DNA of 6,924 bases from JACMNW01 sp031413495. Lineage in GTDB: Bacteria; Pseudomonadota; Alphaproteobacteria; Rhodobacterales; Rhodobacteraceae. The position numbers were made by a program, and so were the translations under genes. Location of the stretch: positions 1-6,924 of the forward strand of contig JANOFE010000235.1 in assembly GCA_031413495.1 (NCBI GenBank), read 5' to 3'. Below the pieces are notes generated by a model. That model was not told the origin of the DNA. It saw nothing but the letters and a program-made list of their open reading frames with translations, and did not search any database. Below are positions 1 to 6,094 of the stretch, in pieces. The stretch's first letter is position 1. The number at the start of each line of letters is the position of its first letter.

Positions 1-1226
1 ACTGGGGCCAGGATCGGCATCGACAGCACGGCCAGACCGGAGGTCGAGGGGACAAGGAACGACATCCCCACCTCGATCCAGTAAATCACGTTAATGAAGG
101 CCACCCCCGGCAGGCCGGCGACTGTGGTTTCGGCGGAATGCAGGATGGTGTCGGTGATGTGCCCTGCATCCATCACCACCACGATCCCGCGCGCGAGGCC
201 AATAATCAGGGCCACGCCCAGCAAATCACGTGCGCCGTTGACAAAGGTTTCCACCAGCCGCGCCTCGCCCAGTCGGGCAATGATGCCGATAATGATGGCC
301 GCGATCAAAAACAGCCCCGACATCTGCGCCATCCACCAGCCTTGGCTGGACACACCCCAGATCATCACGCCAAAGGTCAGGGCAAACAGGATCAGCACGA
401 TCTGATGCAGGCCGGTAAACGCGGTCACACCTGTGGACTTGCCGCCCAGAAAATGCGCCTCGTTTGCCGTCTTTTTGTCAAAAACCAGCGATTTTGACGG
501 ATCCGCTTTGACCCTTGCGGCATAGCGCATGACGAAGGCGACCGTGACCAGCCAGCACAGGCCCAGAATGATCAGTCGCAGCGCCAGCCCATCGGCGAAG
601 GTCACCCCCGCCGCATCCGACGCGATCACCGTGGAAAACGCATTGATGGTAGACCCTAGCACCCCCACACCCGCCCCTAGCATGATCACCGCCACCGCCA
701 CCACGGCGTCGTAACCTGCTGCGATCAGAACCGGTATCAGAAGGACGTAAAACGCCAGCGTTTCCTCAGCCATGCCATAGGTCGTGCCACCAAGCGCAAA
801 CAACGCCATCAGGAACGGGATCATCCAGTTTTCCCGCCCCTTCAGCCGGACCATCGCCCGCGCAATACCTGCGTCAATCGCCCCGGTAGCCGTGACCACA
901 CAAATAAACCCGCCGATGATCAGCACGAAAAGCGACACGTCGATGGCGTTGGCGGAATAGCTGTCGGGGTCATAGAAGCCAGCGATGGGGGCCAAAATGA
1001 CATCGAACACACCCTGCGGATTAGCATCAGTCGGCTTGTAGCTGCCCGCCACCGGTACATCTTTGCCCAGCGCCTCGGACGGCACACGGCCATAGAGACC
1101 AGCCGGGATGATCCAGGTCAGTGCCGCCACCAGAATGATCAGCGCGAACAAAATGGTGAAGGCCGACGGAAAGCGAAAACCTTTTGGCGGGGTATCGGTG
1201 GGCGGTGATTTCGCGGACAGCGGCAT
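1..1226 (-). CDS. YfcC/DcuC-family membrane carrier, N-terminal 408 residues (3' end beyond window)
   Basis: This is a polytopic inner-membrane transporter of the YfcC / C4-dicarboxylate anaerobic carrier superfamily, read as one open frame from ATG 1226 to the left edge with no stop. The first residues are hydrophilic, followed by a family-typical first helix (about 19-43, ending TWIIPAGLYG). Further hydrophobic segments lie near 94-116, 134-150, 158-190, 212-233, 274-292, 302-318, 335-352 and 374-405. The motif GGTTYGMAEE (146-155) and the Gly-rich GAGVGVLGSTINAF segment (184-197) are the strongest family signatures, and FLVPSTSG (390-397) resembles the second re-entrant hairpin. Relatives are usually about 470-510 residues, so roughly 60-100 C-terminal residues are missing. 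The start is the only sensible ATG; its ribosome-binding site is weak. Relatives include amino-acid carriers next to arginine-deiminase genes and E. coli YfcC, whose substrate is unsettled, so arginine/ornithine or dicarboxylate transport is only a guess. An FNR box lies 123 bases upstream. Confidence 0.85.
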   Translation of the reverse strand, partial: MPLSAKSPPTDTPPKGFRFPSAFTILFALIILVAALTWIIPAGLYGRVPSEALGKDVPVAGSYKPTDANPQGVFDVILAPIAGFYDPDSYSANAIDVSLFVLIIGGFICVVTATGAIDAGIARAMVRLKGRENWMIPFLMALFALGGTTYGMAEETLAFYVLLIPVLIAAGYDAVVAVAVIMLGAGVGVLGSTINAFSTVIASDAAGVTFADGLALRLIILGLCWLVTVAFVMRYAARVKADPSKSLVFDKKTANEAHFLGGKSTGVTAFTGLHQIVLILFALTFGVMIWGVSSQGWWMAQMSGLFLIAAIIIGIIARLGEARLVETFVNGARDLLGVALIIGLARGIVVVMDAGHITDTILHSAETTVAGLPGVAFINVIYWIEVGMSFLVPSTSGLAVLSMPILAP

Positions 1227-1348
1227 GATGCGGTCACTTTGCCAAAGATGGGGATCCGGGATGGAACCACGCGGGGGATTGAATCGTGCCAGGCGACACG
1301 CTTCAGACAACACTGTATTCACACTGCCCGGCACTGCACCCAGCCACG

Positions 1349-1362
1349 TTGATCTGGATCAA
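1349..1362. promoter_or_regulatory. Perfect FNR/FnrL box TTGATCTGGATCAA
   Basis: The sequence TTGAT-CTGG-ATCAA matches the FNR consensus at all ten defined positions. Its centre (1355.5) lies about 129 bases from the carrier start and about 207 bases from the fnrL start. No -10 hexamer sits exactly where a class II site would place it on either strand. The best minus-strand candidate (TACAGT, 1317-1312) would put the box near -50. The more likely target is the carrier gene because it is closer, but fnrL or both genes are possible. Confidence 0.85.
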
Positions 1363-1484
1363 GGTTGTGGGGTTTATCGACTCCAAGTGACTATTTTCGA
1401 TGAGTATTGGGTGGTATGCGACCGACGCAAACTTGCCACGATTGACAGGCCCACGATTTGCAAAACATGGCAGATCAAAGAATT

Positions 1485-1498
1485 TCGATTATGTTCAA
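1485..1498. promoter_or_regulatory. Near-consensus FNR box TCGATTATGTTCAA upstream of fnrL
   Basis: Eight of the ten defined FNR positions match (TCGAT-TATG-TTCAA, one mismatch in each half). The centre is 71 bases before the fnrL start and 40.5 bases before a possible -10 element, TATGAT (1532-1537). FNR-type genes are often autoregulated, so this could be a weak autoregulatory site. A chance match in AT-rich DNA remains possible. Confidence 0.35.
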
Positions 1499-1550
1499 AT
1501 TTCGCAGAACTTTTTCTACAGTTTTGCGTTATATGATGTTGGACGTTTAC

Positions 1551-1557
1551 AAAGGGG
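1551..1557 (+). promoter_or_regulatory. Ribosome-binding site that fixes the fnrL start
   Basis: AAAGGGG lies five bases before ATG 1563. The frame is open upstream to an ATG at 1458, but that earlier start would add 35 residues unlike any FNR-family N-terminus, and its leader would cover the near-consensus FNR box. The Shine-Dalgarno match and the resulting 248-residue length both favour 1563. Confidence 0.75.
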
Positions 1558-1562
1558 CTGAA

Positions 1563-2309
1563 ATGGCATTGCATGAAGCCCTAAAGCCGCACCAAAATTG
1601 CGCAAATTGCCCGATCCACTATCGCGCGATATGTGCGCAATGCGAACCGGACGAGCTGCGGCTTCTGGAAGAAATAAAATACTATCGCAGTTTCGAGGCC
1701 GGGCAGACGGTGATCTGGGCCGGGGACCGAATGGATTTTGTGGCCTCGGTGGTTACCGGCGTCGCCACCCTGACCAAAACCATGGAAGATGGGCGCACGC
1801 AGATGGTGGGCTTGATGCTACCATCAGATTTTGTCGGGCGGCCGGGCCGCGATACCACGCCGTATAACGTTACCGCCGTCACTGACCTGCTGATGTGCTG
1901 TTTTCGCAAGAAACAGTTCGAAGCGATGATGATCCGCACGCCACATATCGCGCACCGTCTGCTGGCCATGACTTTGGATGAATTGGACGCTGCGCGCGAA
2001 TGGATGCTGCTGCTGGGCCGCAAGACGGCCCGCGAAAAGATTGCCAGCCTGCTTGCGATCATCGCGCGGCGCGATGCTGATCTGGCGGCGCCCGCGCACA
2101 ATAAACAAAGATCATTCGAGCTGCCGCTGACCCGCGCGGCGATGGCTGATTACCTTGGCTTGACGCTTGAAACGGTCAGCCGACAAATCACTGCACTAAG
2201 GCAAGACGGCGTAATAGTTCTGCAGGGTTTGCGGCATGTGGTGGTGCCCGATATCGACCGACTGCATGGTGAAGCTGGTACGGATGAGTTTACGGGAATG
2301 CAGGTCTAG
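1563..2309 (+). CDS. fnrL: FnrL-type oxygen-sensing Crp/Fnr transcription regulator
   Basis: This cytoplasmic regulator is expected to bind an oxygen-labile [4Fe-4S] cluster, dimerise without oxygen and bind TTGAT-N4-ATCAA sites. The 248-residue length equals that of Rhodobacter-type FnrL. The N-terminus carries C13-x2-C16-x7-C24-x2-C27, the FnrL-like spacing rather than the CX2CX5C of E. coli FNR. The fourth ligand is probably C112, with a second cysteine at C113. The cyclic-nucleotide-binding-like beta domain covers about 40-120, the dimerisation helix about 127-160, and the winged helix-turn-helix about 186-235. The recognition helix reads LETVSRQI, with E203, S206 and R207 matching the FNR residues that read the TTGAT half-site. 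This fits the three perfect boxes in the window. It converges on the neighbouring stress-protein gene, with 26 bases between the stop codons. What is seen is the cysteines and helix; the cluster type and oxygen response are inferred from the family. Confidence 0.93.
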   Translation: MALHEALKPHQNCANCPIHYRAICAQCEPDELRLLEEIKYYRSFEAGQTVIWAGDRMDFVASVVTGVATLTKTMEDGRTQMVGLMLPSDFVGRPGRDTTPYNVTAVTDLLMCCFRKKQFEAMMIRTPHIAHRLLAMTLDELDAAREWMLLLGRKTAREKIASLLAIIARRDADLAAPAHNKQRSFELPLTRAAMADYLGLTLETVSRQITALRQDGVIVLQGLRHVVVPDIDRLHGEAGTDEFTGMQV

Positions 2310-2335
2310 GATCGTTTGCTTACCGCAAGACAACC

Positions 2336-3190
2336 CTAATGGGCCATGAAGACCGGAACTTCCGCCAATTCCAGCATGTCGCGTGTAGCCCCGCCCAGAA
2401 TCGCCTCGCGAAACCGCGAATGACCGTAAGCCCCCATCACCAGCATATCGGCTGCGCGGTCACGCACCACGCGGTTTAGCTCATCTGTCATTTTCGGCAT
2501 GGTTTTGGCCAGCACGGCCACTTCGACGTGAACGCCGTGCCGCGCCAGCATTTGTGACAACGCACCGCCGGGATCGGACCGGTCCGCACTTTGGGACGAC
2601 GGGTCTATAATGGCGATGGTCACCTGTTTGGCGGCACGCAGCAGCGGCAGTGCTTTGCGGATGGCCACCAAGGCCTCGGCGCTCTCATTCCAAGCCACAA
2701 CGACTTGCTGGCCCAGCGTCGTCGTCCCCAACGCCTCGGGCAGGCCGTTCACGGGCACAACGAGCACCGGTGCGCGGCCTTGAAACAGCGCTGCCTCAAC
2801 AAGCAGATCAGCGTAGTTGGCTGCATGTTTGCCGTAAGGAATGGGCAGAATAACAAGATCATTGAAGCGGGCTTGTCGGGCGATCAGATCGGTCAAACCA
2901 CCCATCTGCGCTATCGCCGTTTCTACTGAAAAGCGCAGTCCTTCGGCGCTCAATCGGTCTGCGACCAACGATTGCAATTTGGCCACTTCCGCTCCTGCAC
3001 GGGCAAAGTCGTCAAGGTTATAGACAGGCCCTGCCCCCGGATAGTAATAGCCAACCTGGGAATGGTCGATGCCCAGGCAAAGCACTTCAAGATGTGCATC
3101 TTCCCGCCGCGCAAGCAAAATCGCAGCCGCAAGTGTAGACGCAACTGCGCTGGGGCTACTGACGATGGTCAAGAGCGATTTATAGGCCAT
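2336..3190 (-). CDS. Universal stress protein with two USP domains
   Basis: This 284-residue cytoplasmic protein has two UspA-like domains in tandem. Domain 1 starts with YKSLLTIVSS and ends near residue 147 (APVLVVPVN). Domain 2 runs from about 159 (QQVVVAWNES) to the end. The second domain keeps the ATP-binding signature G-x2-G-x9-G (G253, G256, G266, in MGAYGHSRFREAILGGAT), whereas the equivalent stretch of domain 1 lacks it. It may therefore bind nucleotide in one half only, a common pattern in tandem USPs. The frame is open to an ATG at 3232, but ATG 3190 begins exactly where USP domains begin and has a strong ribosome-binding site. The gene diverges from the ATPase gene and shares an FNR box with it. 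Such proteins are often induced by oxygen limitation or growth arrest; their molecular targets are mostly unknown and none can be named here. Confidence 0.9.
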   Translation of the reverse strand: MAYKSLLTIVSSPSAVASTLAAAILLARREDAHLEVLCLGIDHSQVGYYYPGAGPVYNLDDFARAGAEVAKLQSLVADRLSAEGLRFSVETAIAQMGGLTDLIARQARFNDLVILPIPYGKHAANYADLLVEAALFQGRAPVLVVPVNGLPEALGTTTLGQQVVVAWNESAEALVAIRKALPLLRAAKQVTIAIIDPSSQSADRSDPGGALSQMLARHGVHVEVAVLAKTMPKMTDELNRVVRDRAADMLVMGAYGHSRFREAILGGATRDMLELAEVPVFMAH

Positions 3191-3197
3191 ATGGAGG

Positions 3198-3207
3198 CTC
3201 CTTTTTT
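3198..3207 (-). promoter_or_regulatory. Ribosome-binding site that fixes the stress-protein start
   Basis: Read on the minus strand this is AAAAAAGGAG, with GGAG seven bases before ATG 3190. It selects that start over the in-frame ATG 14 codons upstream at 3232, whose extra residues do not look like USP sequence. Confidence 0.75.
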
Positions 3208-3257
3208 CCAGCGACACGCCTGAACGACACACTTAAGACGATTGGACCGGACCCGCG

Positions 3258-3271
3258 TTGATGCAGATCAA
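3258..3271. promoter_or_regulatory. Perfect FNR/FnrL box TTGATGCAGATCAA between stress protein and ATPase
   Basis: All ten defined FNR positions match (TTGAT-GCAG-ATCAA). The centre is 3264.5. On the plus strand a -10-like hexamer begins exactly 29.5 bases downstream, which places the box at -41.5, the classic FNR class II activation position for the ATPase gene. On the minus strand the box lies 68 bases before the stress-protein start codon, but the DNA at the equivalent distance gives only a poor -10 match (TTAAGT, 3236-3231). Activation of both divergent genes is plausible; activation of the ATPase is better supported. Confidence 0.9.
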
Positions 3272-3293
3272 TCTGCTGACACCTTGGATCGCG

Positions 3294-3299
3294 CATTAT
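3294..3299 (+). promoter_or_regulatory. Candidate -10 element of the ATPase promoter (CATTAT)
   Basis: CATTAT matches TATAAT at four of six positions. It lies at the distance from the FNR box expected when FNR sits at -41.5, so transcription would begin near 3306. There is no good -35 hexamer, in keeping with an activator-dependent promoter. The leader would be about 35 bases. Confidence 0.55.
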
Positions 3300-3340
3300 G
3301 GGGTTCGCAATCTTTCTGTCCGCCCCAAGGGAGTTGACAC

Positions 3341-5926
3341 ATGGCGAACCTGAAAGCAGGTCCAGCCCCCATGCGTGGCCTGACCACAGCCGAAGCCGCG
3401 GCCCGCCTTGCCGCCGACGGCCCCAACGCCCTGCCCCGTGCCAAGCGGCGCTCGCCCCTTCGGATCATCCTGAACGTGCTGCGCGAGCCGATGCTGGCGC
3501 TGCTGCTGGCGGGGGGCGTGGTCTATCTGCTGCTCGGAAGCCGGGCCGAGGCGCTGATCTTGCTGGCCTTTGCCTGCATGTCGATCGGCATCACTGCCGT
3601 GCAAGAGGCACGGACCGAGCGGGTTCTGGAGGCATTGCGCGATCTGACCAGCCCGCGCGCGTTGGTGGTGCGGCGCGGCGCGCGGCTGCGCATCGCGGGC
3701 ACCGAAGTGGTGCGCGGTGACGTGATTGTGCTGGCCGAGGGCGACCGCGTGCCCGCGGATGCGCGGCTTTTGCAGGCGGCGGATCTGTCGGCGGACGAAT
3801 CCCTGCTAACCGGCGAGGCGGTGCCGGTGCGCAAGGCCGTGGGGGCGGCGGATGCCACCGCGAGGCCGGGAGGCGACGATCAACCGCTGGTCTATTCCGG
3901 TACGTTAATCGTGCGGGGCACCGCCTTGGCCGAAGTGACAGCGACTGGTGCGCGCAGTGAGATCGGCAAGATCGGCACGTCGCTCGACCAATTGGAAACC
4001 GGCACGCCGCACCTGCAGCGCCAGATGCGTACCCTTGTGCTGGCCTTTGCGCTGATCGGCGGGGCGGTTGCGCTGCTGGTGGTGGGCCTGTATGGCTGGC
4101 TGCGCGGCGATTGGCTGGACGGAGTTTTGGCGGGCATTGCGGTGGGCATGGCAATGCTTCCCGAGGAATTTCCGATGGTGCTGGCCGTGTTCATGGCGAT
4201 GGGGGCATGGCGGATTTCCAAGGCGCGGGTGCTGACCCGACGGGCATCTGCCATCGAGGCCCTGGGCGCGGCATCAGTGCTGTGCACCGATAAAACCGGC
4301 ACTTTGACTGAAAACCGCATGACAATAGCGGCGCTGCATCTACCGGGCGGGCAGGCGTTTACAATCGGCAATGACCCGGTGCCGGATGCATTTCGCGAAT
4401 TGGCGGCTGCGGGCGTGATGGCGTCCGCGCCGGAACCTTACGATCCGATGGAAAAGGCCTTTCACGCGCTGGCAAAGGCGGATTTGCGGACAGGTGAGAC
4501 ATTGCCGGGCGATGGCCGCAGGCTCATCCGCTCCTATCCGCTGTCGTCCAAATTGCTGGCGATGTCACAGGTTTGGGACCGGTCTGATGGGAAAGGTGGC
4601 CATATGGTTGCCACCAAAGGTGCCCCTGAGGCGATTGCTGATCTGTGCCATTTGGATGGTTCTGCGCGGGCAAAGATGACCGCGGCAGTGGATACCATGG
4701 CCGCCATTGGCCTGCGTGTTCTGGGTGTGGCAGAGGCTGGTTTTGCCGCCAAAGACCTGCCAGCGGACCAACATGATTTCGATTATCGGTTTTTGGGATT
4801 GGTGGGTCTGGCTGACCCTTTGCGGCCGTCTGTCCCCGCGGCCGTCGCACAATGCAAAAGCGCCGGTATCCGCGTGATCATGATCACCGGCGATTATCCC
4901 GCCACCGCTTTGGCGATTGCAACGGATGCAGGGATTGGCGGGGATACAGTCATCGACGGCACCGCACTAGCCGCAATGTCCGATACTGATCTTGCGAAAA
5001 CCGTGCAAACCGCCACCGTCTTTGCCCGCATCCTGCCTGAACAGAAACTGCGCATCGTCACGGCGTTGCAGGCCAGTGGCGCGATTGTGGCGATGACCGG
5101 CGACGGGGTAAACGACGCACCATCATTAAAGGCGGCCGACATCGGCGTGGCGATGGGCGGGCGCGGCACCGATGTGGCGCGCGAGGCATCCAGCATCGTG
5201 CTGCTGGATGATGATTTCGGGTCCATCGTCACCACCGTCCGGCTGGGACGGCGGATTTATGACAACCTGCGCAAGGCGATGTCATTTATCCTTGCCGTGC
5301 ATGTGCCGATCGCGGGCCTTGCGCTGATTCCGCTGGCGTTCGGGATGCCGCTGCTGTTTGGCCCGGTGCATATTGCCTTTCTGGAAATGGTCATCGACCC
5401 GGTGTGTTCGCTGGTGTTCGAGGCGGAAGGTGAGGAAGACGGCGTTATGGACCGCCCGCCGCGCCCGGTTGCAGAGGCGTTGTTTTCAACCCCCACGATT
5501 ATCTGGAGCCTCGCGCAGGGCGCGCTTGTTTTGGGCGTGGTCACCACAATCCTGTTTCTAGCCCCCGACTATGGATTTGATACCGATCAGGTCCGCGCTT
5601 TGACCTTTCATTCGCTGGTTTTCTGCGTCGTGGCGCTGATTTTTGTGGATCGTTCTGTCTCCTCATCAATTATCTCTGCGATCATCCGGCCAAACCGTGC
5701 ACTGGCTTATGTGCTGCCCATCGTGGCGGTGCTGCTGGCGGTGACAATTTTCTGGGCTCAGGCACGGGATTTATTCCGGTTTGGCGCGCTGGATGCGCAA
5801 TGGCTGGTGGTGCCACTGGGTGCGGGCTGTCTTACTCTTGTTGCGTTAGAACTGCTCAAGCCGGTGTGGAGATTCACGCTGCGCTCAGGTCAAAACCGGG
5901 CTCCGTTGGAGGCGGTGGCGCAATAG
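3341..5926 (+). CDS. P2-like cation-translocating P-type ATPase
   Basis: This 861-residue inner-membrane pump uses ATP hydrolysis, through a phospho-aspartate intermediate, to move a cation. In order it has a cation-ATPase N-terminal domain (about 12-40), M1-M2 (45-88), the actuator domain with TGE at 157-159, M3-M4 (230-292), the phosphorylation motif DKTGTLT with D317, KGAPE at 426-430, MITGD ending at D518, and the hinge TGDGVND at 586-592. M5-M10 follow, from about 645 to 845. There is no N-terminal heavy-metal-binding domain and no CPx motif in M4, so it is not a P1B metal pump. The overall plan is that of P2 Ca/Na/H-type ATPases, slightly short for the class. Predicted ion-site residues are atypical: M4 PEEFP (274-278), M5 H654, and E682/D686 in M6. 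The substrate therefore cannot be named. AAGGGAG (3327-3333) lies seven bases before the ATG. The first third looks visibly more GC-rich than the rest. An FNR box upstream suggests induction when oxygen is low. Confidence 0.93.
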   Translation: MANLKAGPAPMRGLTTAEAAARLAADGPNALPRAKRRSPLRIILNVLREPMLALLLAGGVVYLLLGSRAEALILLAFACMSIGITAVQEARTERVLEALRDLTSPRALVVRRGARLRIAGTEVVRGDVIVLAEGDRVPADARLLQAADLSADESLLTGEAVPVRKAVGAADATARPGGDDQPLVYSGTLIVRGTALAEVTATGARSEIGKIGTSLDQLETGTPHLQRQMRTLVLAFALIGGAVALLVVGLYGWLRGDWLDGVLAGIAVGMAMLPEEFPMVLAVFMAMGAWRISKARVLTRRASAIEALGAASVLCTDKTGTLTENRMTIAALHLPGGQAFTIGNDPVPDAFRELAAAGVMASAPEPYDPMEKAFHALAKADLRTGETLPGDGRRLIRSYPLSSKLLAMSQVWDRSDGKGGHMVATKGAPEAIADLCHLDGSARAKMTAAVDTMAAIGLRVLGVAEAGFAAKDLPADQHDFDYRFLGLVGLADPLRPSVPAAVAQCKSAGIRVIMITGDYPATALAIATDAGIGGDTVIDGTALAAMSDTDLAKTVQTATVFARILPEQKLRIVTALQASGAIVAMTGDGVNDAPSLKAADIGVAMGGRGTDVAREASSIVLLDDDFGSIVTTVRLGRRIYDNLRKAMSFILAVHVPIAGLALIPLAFGMPLLFGPVHIAFLEMVIDPVCSLVFEAEGEEDGVMDRPPRPVAEALFSTPTIIWSLAQGALVLGVVTTILFLAPDYGFDTDQVRALTFHSLVFCVVALIFVDRSVSSSIISAIIRPNRALAYVLPIVAVLLAVTIFWAQARDLFRFGALDAQWLVVPLGAGCLTLVALELLKPVWRFTLRSGQNRAPLEAVAQ

Positions 5927-5937
5927 CAGCAGAAATA

Positions 5938-5951
5938 TTGATTTGGATCAA
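5938..5951. promoter_or_regulatory. Perfect FNR/FnrL box TTGATTTGGATCAA upstream of the second stress protein
   Basis: All ten defined FNR positions match (TTGAT-TTGG-ATCAA). It begins 11 bases after the ATPase stop and lies about 150 bases before the downstream start codon. The best -10 hexamer, TATTAT (5979-5984), starts 34.5 bases from the centre, which would place the box near -46.5, about half a helical turn from the ideal class II position. The box implies that the second stress protein has its own promoter and does not depend only on ATPase read-through. Confidence 0.88.
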
Positions 5952-5967
5952 CCCACCCGCAGACGTT

Positions 5968-5990
5968 TTGACACACGGTATTATTGTGTC
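5968..5990 (+). promoter_or_regulatory. Candidate promoter -10 (TATTAT) inside a short inverted repeat
   Basis: TATTAT (5979-5984) matches the sigma-70 -10 consensus at five of six positions. It lies between the arms of a perfect 6-base inverted repeat, GACACA (5970-5975) and TGTGTC (5985-5990), separated by nine bases. A TTGACA (5968-5973) overlaps the left arm but is only five bases from TATTAT, and 17 bases downstream of it there is no good -10. The repeat might be an operator for a second regulator, but a dyad this short could be chance. Confidence 0.4.
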
Positions 5991-6094
5991 GGGGTGGCAC
6001 TCGTCATTCGTACCGTTAACCGAGATTTGGGCAGGAAAACTAAACTCACGCCGCTCCCTAAAATTCCCCGCAGCTTAAGTTAAGGATGCTTTAG

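Larger units (their letters stand above)
1227..1562. other. Divergent intergenic region between the carrier and fnrL
   Basis: This 336-base gap separates the two divergent starts. I see no convincing gene in it: the open frames crossing it either begin inside the antisense of the carrier or are upstream extensions of fnrL. It holds a perfect FNR palindrome at 1349-1362 and a near-match at 1485-1498. A possible -10 element for the carrier reads TACAGT on the minus strand (1317-1312). A possible -10 for fnrL is TATGAT at 1532-1537. Neither has a good -35 hexamer, which is common for activator-dependent promoters. The stretch from about 1380 to 1560 is clearly more AT-rich than the flanking genes, as expected for a promoter region. 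Confidence 0.6.

Noticed and set aside
94..714. Plus-strand open frames (94-405, 138-497, 529-714)
   Set aside because: They are antisense to the well-supported carrier gene, and their translations are low-complexity with no family resemblance.
1442..1447. TTGACA as a -35 element for fnrL
   Set aside because: The hexamers 16-18 bases downstream are poor -10 matches (such as ACATGG).
1474..1478. Lone ATCAA half-site upstream of fnrL
   Set aside because: The partner half (ACATG) does not match TTGAT, so it is not a palindromic FNR site.
1108..1536. Plus-strand 142-codon open frame
   Set aside because: It begins antisense within the carrier gene and crosses the regulatory region; no ribosome-binding site or recognisable domain.
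1458..1562. Upstream extension of fnrL by 35 codons from ATG 1458
   Set aside because: The extra residues do not resemble an FNR N-terminus, and ATG 1563 has a strong ribosome-binding site and gives the typical 248-residue length.
2316..2328. Possible hairpin TTGC-TTACC-GCAA between the convergent fnrL and stress-protein stops
   Set aside because: The stem is only four base pairs with no T-tract, too weak to call a terminator.
3191..3232. Upstream extension of the first stress protein by 14 codons
   Set aside because: USP domain sequence begins right after ATG 3190, which has the AAAAAAGGAG ribosome-binding site; the extension would cover it.
3591..4154. Minus-strand 187-codon open frame inside the ATPase gene
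   Set aside because: It is rich in Pro, Arg and Ala, as expected from the antisense of GC-rich coding DNA, and overlaps the conserved actuator-domain region.
5800..6078. Plus-strand 92-codon open frame overlapping the ATPase end
   Set aside because: It is out of frame with the conserved ATPase C-terminus and runs through the FNR box and promoter region; no domain is seen.
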